Assembly (NCBI RefSeq): GCF_030273315.1
Contig: NZ_CP127174.1
Span: 1,364,001 to 1,428,000, forward strand
Source: Natrialbaceae archaeon AArc-T1-2
Lineage (GTDB): Archaea; Halobacteriota; Halobacteria; Halobacteriales; Natrialbaceae
Reading direction: 5' to 3'
DNA: 64,000 nt
The notes under the pieces are model-generated. The model was not told the origin of the DNA. It worked only from the letters and a program-made list of their open reading frames with translations, and ran no database searches. This document shows positions 17,994 through 25,767 of the stretch, piece after piece. The first letter of the stretch is position 1; each line of letters begins with the position of its first letter. A program made the position numbers and the translations under genes.

Positions 17994-18416
17994 TTAGTAC
18001 GGCGGTCGCTGTGCCTGGACGACGCCTGCGAGTTCCTGGTGTTCGTCGGCGAGCAGTTCGTGCAGGTCGTCGGCCGTGATGATACCGGCCAGTCCGCCGT
18101 CGTCGTCGGTCACCGGGAGCCGGCGAATCCCGTGCTCGCTCATCAGCTCGGTGGCCTCGTAGAAGCCGCCGTCGTGGTCGATCGTGCACAGGTCCGTCGA
18201 CATCACGTCCTCGGCGGTCATGCCGTCCGGGCTCTCACCCGCCGCGATCACATGCATCGCGAGGTCGCGGTCGGTTACGATTCCGACGGGTTCGTCGCCA
18301 TCGGAGATTACGACACTTCCGACGCTCTCGTCGTCCATCATCGTTGCGAGGTCCTGAACCGAGTCGTCCGTCATCGCTGTGACAACGTCGCTCCGTGCGA
18401 GGTGTTCAACTGGCAT
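17994..18416 (-). CDS. CBS-domain-pair protein
   Basis: A 140-residue protein made only of two CBS domains (about 8-62 and 72-130), which bind adenosyl nucleotides in characterised members. GIVTDRDLAMHVIA ends the first and IRRLPVTDDDGGLAGIITADDL the second. The ATG at 18416 (MPVEHLARSDVV) is preceded by a GGTGAGG-like site, favouring it over the ATG at 18446. Divergent from a UspA gene 92 bp away, a common stress/energy-sensing pairing. No effector domain is attached. Confidence 0.85.
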   Translation of the reverse strand: MPVEHLARSDVVTAMTDDSVQDLATMMDDESVGSVVISDGDEPVGIVTDRDLAMHVIAAGESPDGMTAEDVMSTDLCTIDHDGGFYEATELMSEHGIRRLPVTDDDGGLAGIITADDLHELLADEHQELAGVVQAQRPPY

Positions 18417-18477
18417 GCGGACTACCCTCACCACACCAGACGACATAATACCCCAGTGTCGTCAGGAGGGCTCGTCG

Positions 18478-18486
18478 GTTTTACGG
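18478..18486 (+). promoter_or_regulatory. TATA-like element for the UspA gene
   Basis: GTTTTACGG-type sequence about 27 bp before the ATG at 18509, consistent with a leaderless transcript. Confidence 0.4.
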
Positions 18487-18508
18487 TCTTCCTCCTCGAA
18501 CGAAGACT

Positions 18509-18925
18509 ATGCACGCGCTCGTCGCAGTCGACGACTCAGAGCCCGCACGGGCCGCCTTCGAACTCGCCGTCTCGGAGCATCCGGACGCCGAGTTCACCGC
18601 GTTGTGCGTGATCAGCCCGTACGACGTCGGCTACGGGGAAGCCGCGCAGTTCGGCGCGGACGCCTTTCTCGAGGAGCAACAGGAGACCGCCGAAGAGCTC
18701 CTCGAGGACGTCCGGGAGCATGCGGCCGAACGTGGCGTCTCGATCGCGACCGAGACCACCGTTGGGCAACCGACACGCGAGATCGTCGAATACGTCGAGG
18801 AACACCCAATCGATCGCGTCTTCGTCGGCAGCCACGGTCGCTCGGGCGTCTCCCGAATCCTGTTAGGAAGCGTCGCCGAGGACGTCGCCAGACGTGCGCC
18901 CGTCCCGGTGACGATCGTTCGCTGA
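18509..18925 (+). CDS. Universal stress protein (UspA family)
   Basis: A 138-residue single-domain Usp protein. The N-terminus MHALVAVDDSEPARAAFELA and the C-terminal nucleotide motif GSHGRSGVSRILLGSVAEDV match the ATP-binding type (G-x2-G-x9-G-S). It likely helps stress tolerance by ATP/ADP-dependent interactions; no partner is known. A single-gene unit, divergent from a CBS-pair gene. Confidence 0.88.
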   Translation: MHALVAVDDSEPARAAFELAVSEHPDAEFTALCVISPYDVGYGEAAQFGADAFLEEQQETAEELLEDVREHAAERGVSIATETTVGQPTREIVEYVEEHPIDRVFVGSHGRSGVSRILLGSVAEDVARRAPVPVTIVR

Positions 18926-19033
18926 TACGGATTGCTGTACCGACGTCCCGGTGCACCCACAGAACGGTCGCGGTTGCGCCGGGACAGACGGACAACGGTC
19001 CGTATGACTGCCGGCCGCCGACGTCGGCACCGA

Positions 19034-19906
19034 TCACGGTAGTGGCAGCTTCTCGGCCAGCTTCACCGCGACCGACTGTCTGACCGTCGCGAGAAGTCCC
19101 TCCCGGACCAGCGAGGCCTCGCCGCCGATCCCGCCGCCGTCTTCGTACTCGAGGTCGCGGGCGACGACCACGGGCATACGTTCGTCGGTCTGGCCGGCGA
19201 GCAGGGCCGCGCCGGCGGCGAGCTCGTCGGCGACCAGATCGACCCCGCCCAGCTTCGGCTCGCCGAAGAGGTCGGTCGCGCCGAAGTTGTGATCGACGGG
19301 ATCGATGCCGGCACAGCCGATCGCGACGTCGACGCTGCCGCCGCGGTAGCTCACCTCCGAATCCGAGAGGATCACCGCCACGTCGACGTCTGCGCGGTCA
19401 CGGATCGCCTCGCGAATTCGGCGCGCGCTCGCGTCCGGATCGTCCGGGAGCAAGGTCGCGGTCCCTGCCGGCGAGTTCGACATGTCGATCCCCGCGTTCG
19501 TACAGAGCCGTCCGTTTCGCACCGTCACGAGCAACGACGGGAGCGTCTCGAGTGCGCCCTCGGCCCCCTCGGCGCTTGCAGCGTACTCGGCGAGCAACTC
19601 GCGGCCGATCTCGTCGACGGGGATCGAGCCGACCACGTCCGACTCCCGCAGAATCAACTCGACTTCGCGCGGATCGATCCCGGTCCGGTCGGCGATCCGC
19701 TCGGCCCGCGGAGAGACCGGCACCGACTCGAGGCCGACGTATCGGCCCTCCGCGAGCGAGACGACCTTCGAGGCGACGACGAGGACGTCGCCGTCCTGGA
19801 GCGTGGGGTGCTCGCCGCTACCCGTCGCCTCCAGTATCAGCCCGACGAGGTCCTCGCCGCCCTCGAGGAGTCCGATGTCGACGCCGTGAAAGGTGAGCTC
19901 GCTCAT
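19034..19906 (-). CDS. cofE: Coenzyme F420-0:L-glutamate ligase
   Basis: A 290-residue enzyme adding glutamate residues to F420-0 with GTP. Family blocks are present: LQDGDVLVVASKVVSLAEGR, then NGRLCTNAGIDMSNSPAGT, then VILSDSEVSYRGGSVDVAIGCAGIDP, and DLFGEPKLGGVDLVADELAAGA near the end. F420 is used by several haloarchaeal oxidoreductases. It follows glmS on the same strand after a 44-bp gap, so they may be co-transcribed without an obvious functional link. Confidence 0.88.
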   Translation of the reverse strand: MSELTFHGVDIGLLEGGEDLVGLILEATGSGEHPTLQDGDVLVVASKVVSLAEGRYVGLESVPVSPRAERIADRTGIDPREVELILRESDVVGSIPVDEIGRELLAEYAASAEGAEGALETLPSLLVTVRNGRLCTNAGIDMSNSPAGTATLLPDDPDASARRIREAIRDRADVDVAVILSDSEVSYRGGSVDVAIGCAGIDPVDHNFGATDLFGEPKLGGVDLVADELAAGAALLAGQTDERMPVVVARDLEYEDGGGIGGEASLVREGLLATVRQSVAVKLAEKLPLP

Positions 19907-19950
19907 CCGGACGTCGGTACGACCGATACGGACAAAAAGTGTAGGGCAGC

Positions 19951-20397
19951 TTACGCGTCGGCGTAGGCGCGCTCGCGTTCGTCCTCGCTCGAGCGAACGT
20001 CGAGGTCGGTCCGGAGGGCGGCAACGGCCTCTTCAGGATCGGTTTCGGAGTCGAAGACCCGGTCGAACCCGAGTTCGCGGAAGAACCGTTCGGTCTCTTC
20101 GAAGTCGTCCTGTCCGACCGCGAGGTTGCCGCCGATGTAGGTGACGACGTCGAGATCGGTCGCGGCGAGTTTCTCGTGAAAGCCCTCACAGTCCTGTTTG
20201 GCGTGACCGTAGAGCGAGGAGACGAGGATCGCCTCGGCGTCGTGTTCGCCTGCGGCCTCGAGAAACTCCTCCTGGGAAGTCTGGACGCCCAGGTTCACGA
20301 CGTCGAACCCGCTCGCCTCGAGGGCCTGTTCTAAGATCGTGATGCCGACGACGTGGGCGTCCGAGCCGATCACACCGAGGGTGACTGTGGTCGTCAT
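19951..20397 (-). CDS. glmS: Methylaspartate (glutamate) mutase S subunit, B12-binding
   Basis: A 148-residue cobalamin-binding subunit. The signature DxHxxG is present in IGSDAHVVG, followed by GFDVVNLGVQTSQEEF, ILVSSLYGHAKQDCEGF and YIGGNLAVGQDDF, the standard order for MutS/GlmS. With the E subunit it interconverts L-glutamate and 3-methylaspartate, a step of the haloarchaeal methylaspartate cycle. The ATG at 20397 is supported by TATA-like sequence around 20428-20438. The E subunit and methylaspartate ammonia-lyase are not next to it. Confidence 0.88.
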   Translation of the reverse strand: MTTTVTLGVIGSDAHVVGITILEQALEASGFDVVNLGVQTSQEEFLEAAGEHDAEAILVSSLYGHAKQDCEGFHEKLAATDLDVVTYIGGNLAVGQDDFEETERFFRELGFDRVFDSETDPEEAVAALRTDLDVRSSEDERERAYADA

Positions 20398-20711
20398 GTC
20401 GGTACCAACTCCAATGGCATCGATCGTCATAAACCTAATGATTCATCATGAACAACTGTGGTCGCGAGCGCGCCTCGCCCGTTCAGACCGACGGGCAAAA
20501 CTCCGAGCGGGTTTTGTCATCAGTATCCGCCGGTTTCTCGCGGCCCGCTGCCGGCGTTGACTGCCCTCTCGATTTGTCCGGAAGTGGTTCGGCGGTCCGG
20601 TACCGATCTATATCGATCGTCGCCACCTCGTCGGAACAACAGTTGCTTGGCCGGCCGATGAGCGGGTATTCAAGTCCGGGGTTTACCCATTTCGCCGGTG
20701 TCGTCGAGAGT

Positions 20712-21827
20712 GTGACGGGGAACTCATACAGTGCGCGAACCTGGAACTCGTCGCGACGACGATTCCTCGGCGCAGTCGGTGGGACCGTAGTATCGACCGC
20801 GGTCGGGCATCTCGACGACGGTCTCGGCGACGACGTCAGTGCAGCCTGGATATACGACGGACGGACGGACGACCTCGGCTGGACGGACGCGCATCATCGA
20901 GGCCTGCGAGGGGCTGTCGACGAGCTGGGAGAGGTCCTCGAGGCGGAGTACGTCGAAAACGTCGATCCGGCAGACGTCGAGGGCATCGCCCGTCGATTCG
21001 CGGCCGACGGCTTCGACGTCGTCTTCGGGACGACCTCCGACTTCACCGCGCCGATAGAACGCGCCTCTGAGACGTCTCCCGACGTCGCGTTCGAGGTCGC
21101 CTCCGGCACGTATACGGCCGACAATCTCGGCGCCTACTACGGCAAGATCTATCAGGCACGGTACCTCGTCGGCCACGCGGCCGGGCTCGTGACCGAAACC
21201 GACGAGATCGGGTACGTCGCTTCGAACCCGGTCTCGACCGTCCTCCAGGACATCAACGGTTTCGCCGCGGGCGTTCGAGACGTCACCCCGGACGCGACGG
21301 TCCACCTGCGCTGGACGAACGAGTGGTTCGATCCGGCACTCGAGCGCGAGACTGCACAGGCACTCGTCGACGACGAGAACGTCGACGTACTGGCCCAGCA
21401 CCAGGACTCGCCAGCCGTCGTCGAGACGGCGAACGAGAACGACGTCTGGGGCTCCGGTTTCAACACCGATATGTCCACGTTCGGTGGCGAGAACTATCTC
21501 ACGTCGCCGGTCTGGAACTGGGACGTCCTGTACCTCGACCGAATCGAAGCCGTTCGCGCCGGCGACTGGGAGGCCGGCGTGACGTTTCCGGGGATGGCCG
21601 ACGGCGTCTCCGACATCTCGGCGTTCGGCCCGAACGTGCCCGACCAGGTGGTCGATGCGGTGATCGCGCGCCGTGAGGAACTGCTCGAGGGAGACGCCGA
21701 CGCGATCGTCTGGCGCGAAACGCCGTTCGAGAACTGGTCCGACGCGGAGCTCCTGTTCGAGGTCGACTCGATCGAGGTCGACAACGTCGAACCGATCGAG
21801 ACTGACACCGTCGACGAACCCGCGTAG
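20712..21827 (+). CDS. Tat-exported BMP-family (basic membrane protein/PnrA-like) binding protein
   Basis: A periplasmic-type binding protein of the Bmp/Med family, which binds nucleosides in characterised cases. A Tat signal with SRRRFLGAVGG lies 15 residues after the proposed GTG start; the ATG at 20658 would give a 33-residue n-region, and the frame is open back to 20448. The mature part has AAWIYDGRTDDLGWTDAHHRG, FDVVFGTTSDF, KIYQARYLVGHAAG and VLAQHQDSPAVVE. No lipobox Cys is visible. No ABC permease or ATPase gene is adjacent, so its partner is unknown. The extreme N-terminus is uncertain. Confidence 0.75.
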   Translation: MTGNSYSARTWNSSRRRFLGAVGGTVVSTAVGHLDDGLGDDVSAAWIYDGRTDDLGWTDAHHRGLRGAVDELGEVLEAEYVENVDPADVEGIARRFAADGFDVVFGTTSDFTAPIERASETSPDVAFEVASGTYTADNLGAYYGKIYQARYLVGHAAGLVTETDEIGYVASNPVSTVLQDINGFAAGVRDVTPDATVHLRWTNEWFDPALERETAQALVDDENVDVLAQHQDSPAVVETANENDVWGSGFNTDMSTFGGENYLTSPVWNWDVLYLDRIEAVRAGDWEAGVTFPGMADGVSDISAFGPNVPDQVVDAVIARREELLEGDADAIVWRETPFENWSDAELLFEVDSIEVDNVEPIETDTVDEPA

Positions 21828-21951
21828 CCGGCGATCGCGCTCTCCCGCCGACAGTTCTGCTCGTCGTCGCTGCACGGGCTCCTGAAAAGCGCGTGTCTCT
21901 CGGCTACTGGTGACTGCTTGCCACGACTCTATCGACCGCTCGCTCGCCGGC

Positions 21952-22326
21952 TTACGGCTCCTCGAGAACCGTCAGCTCACCGTCTCCCCGTTCGGCGAGG
22001 AAGTAGACGTGCGTGAACGGTTCCGTCGCGTCCGTCGTGTTCCCGTGCCAGTGTTCTTCGCCGGGCGGGAAGACGATCAGGTCGCCGCTCGACACCGCCC
22101 GTTCTTCGTCACGCGTCGCGACGATTCCCTCTCCCTCGATGACGTACAGCACCTGCACGCCCGCGTGCGTGTGGAACTTCGTTCGCTCTCCCGGCCGAAA
22201 GGTGACCGCTGCCGAACGGACGGCGTTCCCGTCGAACTCGCTCTCGACGCTCTCCGAGAGCAGGGCTGTGGAGACCTGAACTGGGTGCTCCCACTCGGTC
22301 GGTTCTGCGGTGTTCGTCACGTCCAT
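21952..22326 (-). CDS. Cupin-domain protein
   Basis: A 124-residue single cupin barrel. Motif 1 is FRPGERTKFHTHAGVQVLYVIEGEG and motif 2 is GDLIVFPPGEEHWHGN, which supplies the metal-binding His/Glu set. Most such proteins bind Fe, Mn or Zn, but activity ranges from dioxygenases to sensors; nothing here decides. It is at the left edge of the accessory island. Confidence 0.82.
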   Translation of the reverse strand: MDVTNTAEPTEWEHPVQVSTALLSESVESEFDGNAVRSAAVTFRPGERTKFHTHAGVQVLYVIEGEGIVATRDEERAVSSGDLIVFPPGEEHWHGNTTDATEPFTHVYFLAERGDGELTVLEEP

Positions 22327-22470
22327 GGTGTCCAGTCTGGACGTCGATTCCCGCGCTCTTGAAACGAACGCGCCGTTCAGTTGACGCTCTCGGGGAGTGA
22401 ACTGTCGATGTATCCTGCCAGGAGGGAGAACTCACGGGGGCAAGTGACGTCTCGAGAGTCGGGTGGTGGC

Positions 22471-22829
22471 CTACTCGGCAGAGTCTACGACGTCGTCGGC
22501 GACCGCTCTCCCCAGGCTGGTGTGGAACAGCCGATAGTAGAGGAACGGGCCGCAGATCATCGGCCAGACCACTCCCTGGGCCCACTCGACGCGCGTCGTG
22601 GGGAGCAATCGTGCGCTACCGAGCACCCGCTGGGGGCGGCTGGGTTGGGGAAGATCGCCGGGAACGTGGAGCGGAGGGCTGGTTCGACGAACACCATCAG
22701 CAGGATGGCGACACCTCCCCCGAACACGAGAAACTCGGCTACGAGGCGGCGACCTGCCTCACTCTGGAGGACGCGACGTTCGCGCTCGCGCATGAGTGAC
22801 TCAAAGTCTCGATCACCGTACTCATTCAC
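22471..22829 (-). pseudogene. Small membrane protein gene broken by a frameshift
   Basis: From the ATG at 22829 the frame gives an acidic/basic start (MNEYGDRDFESLMRERERR) and a helix VAEFLVFGGGVAILLMVFVEP, then changes near 22650 into a Cys/Ser/Arg-rich shadow. One base away a second frame continues with a plausible helix (VEWAQGVVWPMICGPFLYY) and a clean end, VADDVVDSAE, at 22471. The total of 359 bp is not a multiple of three. I read this as one two-helix protein with a single-base frameshift, either real decay or a sequencing error. Confidence 0.5.
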
Positions 22830-22965
22830 GGCTGTGGCCGGACCGAAATCCGAGGGGCTCGTCTACAACGGCCGACGACAGGGCGATTCAGTTGCGATTG
22901 GACGGCGATCGGTAGCCGGGGTACAGATTCGGTATCCAGCAGCGAGAAGTCGATCCGATATTCTG

Positions 22966-23379
22966 TCACTCGTAGGCCTCGTACGGCTCGACCAACGTCA
23001 GGAGATCTTGTTCCAGTTCACCGCCAACAAACCGGACGTGCCCCGTTTCAGCCTCGTAGTCGATTATCCGAGCCTCCTCCAGTTTTGGAAGATGAGTATG
23101 GTGAAGTGCGATTCGGACGCGTTGTTGGTGTTCGTCTGACTCCCGTCTCGGGTCTTCGTTCCGAACCCGGTCTGCAACGCGATCTACGAGCGCATCGTAT
23201 TCCAGTGTCTTCTCAGAAGCGTTGTCCAACGCGTTAAGGGTGGCGCGTCGGTGTTCGTTCGCTACTGCCGACAGAATCGTCTCGGGGGAGATCGATCTCT
23301 CACGCCCCGAAGAACCGGTACGCTCATCAATTGACTGTATATCACGTGTCCCCAGCTCTCGACTCTCATCCATACTCAC
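22966..23379 (-). CDS. Winged-helix-like DUF7344 protein
   Basis: A 137-residue haloarchaeal protein. After a polar N-terminus, ISPETILSAVANEHRRATLNAL begins a winged-helix domain, and HHTHLPKLEEARIIDYEAETG is the typical recognition/wing region. It is probably a DNA-binding regulator of the DUF7344 type (label from memory). The ATG at 23379 or 23373 could be used. It sits in the accessory island among other regulators. Confidence 0.75.
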   Translation of the reverse strand: MSMDESRELGTRDIQSIDERTGSSGRERSISPETILSAVANEHRRATLNALDNASEKTLEYDALVDRVADRVRNEDPRRESDEHQQRVRIALHHTHLPKLEEARIIDYEAETGHVRFVGGELEQDLLTLVEPYEAYE

Positions 23380-23431
23380 CTAGTGTAGGCCCAACTGCCT
23401 GGTTCTGTCCCATGGTGTGTAAAGGAGACGG

Positions 23432-24097
23432 TCAGTCCACGTGCGCCGCTGACTCGGGAGTAAGAAGTGCATACCTCCCGAACGTACCAATGGCACGACG
23501 TAATCGCTCCGTCACTGCCTGATCGGAAATCCCGAGCTCGGCAGCTAACTCCGCGGTCGTACAGCCGCGTGGAATGTCGTAGTATCCCCTTCGAATGGCA
23601 AGCGTCAACGCTTCTCGTTGGGGCTCACTCAGGCCGTACCACGGACCGGCCTCAGGTTCCGTCGGATTATATATGCGGGTTAGCTCCAGAGAGATGTGCG
23701 CGTCCTCACAACAGGTCTGGCACTGATTCAATGCCTCGCGGTCTGAAAACCGTATCTCGAAATTCCACCCTTCCGACGAGCCAGTCGCACCCAGTATCTG
23801 CCCGTCGTGTTCCAAGATGCACTGAAAAAGGTGGTCCTGGCTCGCATCCCAGTCGATCCTGATTAGCGTCCTGTCGTCGAACACGTCCACCTCTGTGACG
23901 CTGTTGACCGTTGGATAGCGTTCGACGGCTTCGAGAAAGTCGTTTTCGACCGGTTCGTAGACCCAGAAGAGCGGCACAGTCACGTTCCCACTCGGGACGA
24001 GCGTTTCCAGTTCGATGGCCGAGGCTTGCTCTAGATTGAGGATTTGCCCGAGTTCAAAATCATCGGATGGGATGCGAACCTCCGTTATCACGCTCAT
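23432..24097 (-). CDS. HTH_10 transcriptional regulator, divergent pair left member
   Basis: A 221-residue Bat-like regulator. The sensory half opens with DDFELGQILNLEQASAIELE and has VPLFWVYEPVENDF; the DNA-binding end has LSEPQREALTLAIRRGYYDIPRGC, then LAAELGISDQAVTERLRRA. The ATG at 24097 fits the start of homologues; the longer frame runs back through the promoter and the neighbouring gene. It is divergent from the HTH_10 gene at 24291, with repeated palindromic sites in between. Codon use is less GC-rich than in core genes. Confidence 0.85.
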   Translation of the reverse strand: MSVITEVRIPSDDFELGQILNLEQASAIELETLVPSGNVTVPLFWVYEPVENDFLEAVERYPTVNSVTEVDVFDDRTLIRIDWDASQDHLFQCILEHDGQILGATGSSEGWNFEIRFSDREALNQCQTCCEDAHISLELTRIYNPTEPEAGPWYGLSEPQREALTLAIRRGYYDIPRGCTTAELAAELGISDQAVTERLRRAIGTFGRYALLTPESAAHVD

Positions 24098-24143
24098 ACT
24101 CGCTTGTAAGACTAGATTGTCCGATTGCACAAAAGGAGATGAC

Positions 24144-24252
24144 ATGGTGCACCATGGCCATCCGGGTGCCAGATGGTACATCCCCGCTCGCAGCGCACAC
24201 CATCTCCGCCAGCAACGGTGCGTTGACTCGTCTCGAAGCCATGGTACACCAC
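24144..24252. promoter_or_regulatory. Repeated ATGGTRCACCA operator-like sites between two HTH_10 genes
   Basis: ATGGTGCACCAT at 24144-24155 is a perfect palindrome. A half-like copy, ATGGTACAT, is at 24173-24181, and ATGGTACACCAC at 24241-24252. All lie in the 193-bp divergent promoter gap. A related CCATGGTGTG lies at 23411-23420, after the end of the left gene. The pattern suits cross- or autoregulation by one or both regulators. Confidence 0.5.
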
Positions 24253-24290
24253 CCATGCCGGTTATTCGTCTGCCAGACGAAGGCTTCCGC

Positions 24291-24935
24291 ATGGCGACTG
24301 TAATGGAGTTTACGAGTCCGGTAGCGGAGTTTCCGCTGGGAAGTGTGTTCGAGAATCTGCCGGGTGTGACCGTTGAACTGGAGCGATTGATTCCACACGA
24401 GACGCTGATTATCCCGTACTTCTGGGTGCGCGATGTAGAAACGGAGGATATCGAAGCTGCGTTCGAGGCACATTCCGGCGTGAGCAACATTCGAGTGGTC
24501 GATAGCGTCGAAGACGAGTATCTCATGCGTGCCGAGTGGGAATCAGAGTACTTCGGCATCCTGAGTGCGCTTGCCAAGGCCAACGTCGTCGTGCTTTCCG
24601 GGATTGGAACGAAAGAGGAATGGCGGTTCGAGGTACGCGGTGAGAGTCAGGAGACGCTCGCTGAGTTTCGAGAGTACTGCCAGGAAAACGACATTCCGAT
24701 AGCGATCACCGCCGTCCACGCCATGCTTCCGATCCAGGGAGAGGGCTACGAGTTGACCGAGACCCAACGCGAGGCGCTGGTACTAGCCTACGAACGGGGC
24801 TACTTCGACTCCCCACGCGAGGCGTCGCTCGAAGAGATTGCCGACGAGCTCGGTATCACCCAGCAGTCACTATCGTCACGACTCCGTCGGGGACATCGAC
24901 GCCTCATTGGAGCGACACTCAGCAGTTCGTCGTGA
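24291..24935 (+). CDS. HTH_10 transcriptional regulator, divergent pair right member
   Basis: A 214-residue Bat-like regulator. SPVAEFPLGSVFENLPGVTVELE and LIIPYFWVRDVETED form the sensory half; LTETQREALVLAYERGYFDSPRE with IADELGITQQSLSSRLRRG forms the HTH_10 domain. The ATG at 24291 is chosen; 24303 is possible. The same design as the divergent neighbour suggests an old duplication, though they differ widely in sequence. Base composition is visibly less GC-rich than in flanking core genes. Confidence 0.85.
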   Translation: MATVMEFTSPVAEFPLGSVFENLPGVTVELERLIPHETLIIPYFWVRDVETEDIEAAFEAHSGVSNIRVVDSVEDEYLMRAEWESEYFGILSALAKANVVVLSGIGTKEEWRFEVRGESQETLAEFREYCQENDIPIAITAVHAMLPIQGEGYELTETQREALVLAYERGYFDSPREASLEEIADELGITQQSLSSRLRRGHRRLIGATLSSSS

Positions 24936-24951
24936 CCGTTCGGATAGCCCA

Positions 24952-24960
24952 CCCTTTAAA
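24952..24960 (+). promoter_or_regulatory. TATA-like element before the HalOD1 gene
   Basis: CTTTAAATC at about 24952-24960, roughly 60 bp before the ATG at 25018; a second AT-rich patch (TGTATTATC) follows. Either could place the promoter of the two-gene HalOD1 unit. Confidence 0.35.
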
Positions 24961-25017
24961 TCTGCTGTATTATCAGTAGCCCAGTTGAACCGACTCAGAC
25001 GTCTAGAATCAGGCTAG

Positions 25018-25368
25018 ATGGGTACAACGATATCTGGGGTTGGAGTCGAAGCGGTTGAGCACGCTCAGGAATCTGGGACTGTTCGCACCCAGTTCGATCA
25101 GGAGAAGACACCAGCGAGCATGGCTGTTGTCGCAACGCTGGCGGACGTAATGGATACTGATCCTGTAGAACTCGACCCGCTCCATTCCACTGTTGACGCC
25201 GACGAATTAGATGCGCTCGTCCGCGTTCGCAACGGGATAAACGGGGATACCCACGTTACGTTCACGCACGAGGGGCACACGATAACCGTCCACAGCTACG
25301 GTGTGGTCGCCATCACACCAGAACACGAACTCACAGCGGAGAAATACGAAAGGGACGAGGGAAGATGA
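25018..25368 (+). CDS. HalOD1 output-domain protein
   Basis: A 116-residue protein. SMAVVATLADVMDTDPVELDPLHSTVDADELDALV is the hallmark of the HalOD1 domain, found as an output module in haloarchaeal signalling proteins and as small stand-alone proteins; VTFTHEGHTITVHSYGVVAI closes it. The function is undetermined. The stop overlaps the next start in ATGA, so the two are co-translated. Confidence 0.82.
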   Translation: MGTTISGVGVEAVEHAQESGTVRTQFDQEKTPASMAVVATLADVMDTDPVELDPLHSTVDADELDALVRVRNGINGDTHVTFTHEGHTITVHSYGVVAITPEHELTAEKYERDEGR

Positions 25369-25550
25369 CGTCTGAGGAGGCCTTGCTTACGTCGAAGGAG
25401 GAATTGAACGCGGAGCTGAAAGCACTCCTTCGCAGGGCATACGAGAGTGGAATCGATGTGGAAGGCGGATTCGAATGTCGGAATGGGGTCGAACATCCTG
25501 ACTGGGACGTGATCGTCACCGAAGTCGAAAAGAACGAGCATTCGGAGTGA
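25365..25550 (+). CDS. 61-residue hypothetical protein paired with HalOD1
   Basis: A small charged protein (MTSEEALLTSKEELNAEL at the start, HPDWDVIVTEVEK near the end). A probable N-terminal helix is followed by a short strand region; no known domain is evident. It overlaps the HalOD1 stop codon and ends exactly where the transposase remnant begins, so its last residues could be affected by that junction. Haloarchaea often carry such small partners beside HalOD1 genes. Confidence 0.6.
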   Translation: MTSEEALLTSKEELNAELKALLRRAYESGIDVEGGFECRNGVEHPDWDVIVTEVEKNEHSE

Positions 25551-25708
25551 ACGACTTCGAGCGTGGCCGGATCGGTAGCAACTACTTGCTCCTCGAGGAT
25601 CGTCGCCTCGAGGTGAAGCTCTGTGAGAGATTCAGCGAGAGTGGCAAGCGGTAGCGTTTTGTCTAAGTCGATGCTAACCGTGACTTGCGCGTCGATTGTG
25701 GCGTGCAT
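25551..25708 (-). pseudogene. 5' remnant of an ISH6-like transposase gene
   Basis: From the ATG at 25708 the minus strand reads MHATIDAQVTVSIDLDKTL, LATLAESLTELHLEATILEE and a short continuation, which I recognise as the start of ISH6-family transposases. After about 50 residues the match stops at the edge of the small gene at 25550. About 50 of the several hundred residues of an intact transposase remain. Upstream of the start, GGGTCAC (25709-25715) and GTGACCC (25735-25741) form an inverted pair that may be part of the element's end. Confidence 0.65.
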
Positions 25709-25767
25709 GGGTCACTTCGGGGTAGGTACCAGAGGTGACCCTGTTTCCACAGGAGTCAGTTACGACT

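Noticed and set aside
17994-18925. CBS-pair and UspA genes considered part of the exporter module
   Set aside because: The CBS gene is on the opposite strand, UspA has its own promoter, and both are common stand-alone stress genes.
25709-25741. GGGTCAC/GTGACCC inverted pair considered a complete IS end or att site
   Set aside because: Only 7 bp long with no matching copy at the other side of the remnant and no target duplication visible, so I only mention it as possible.
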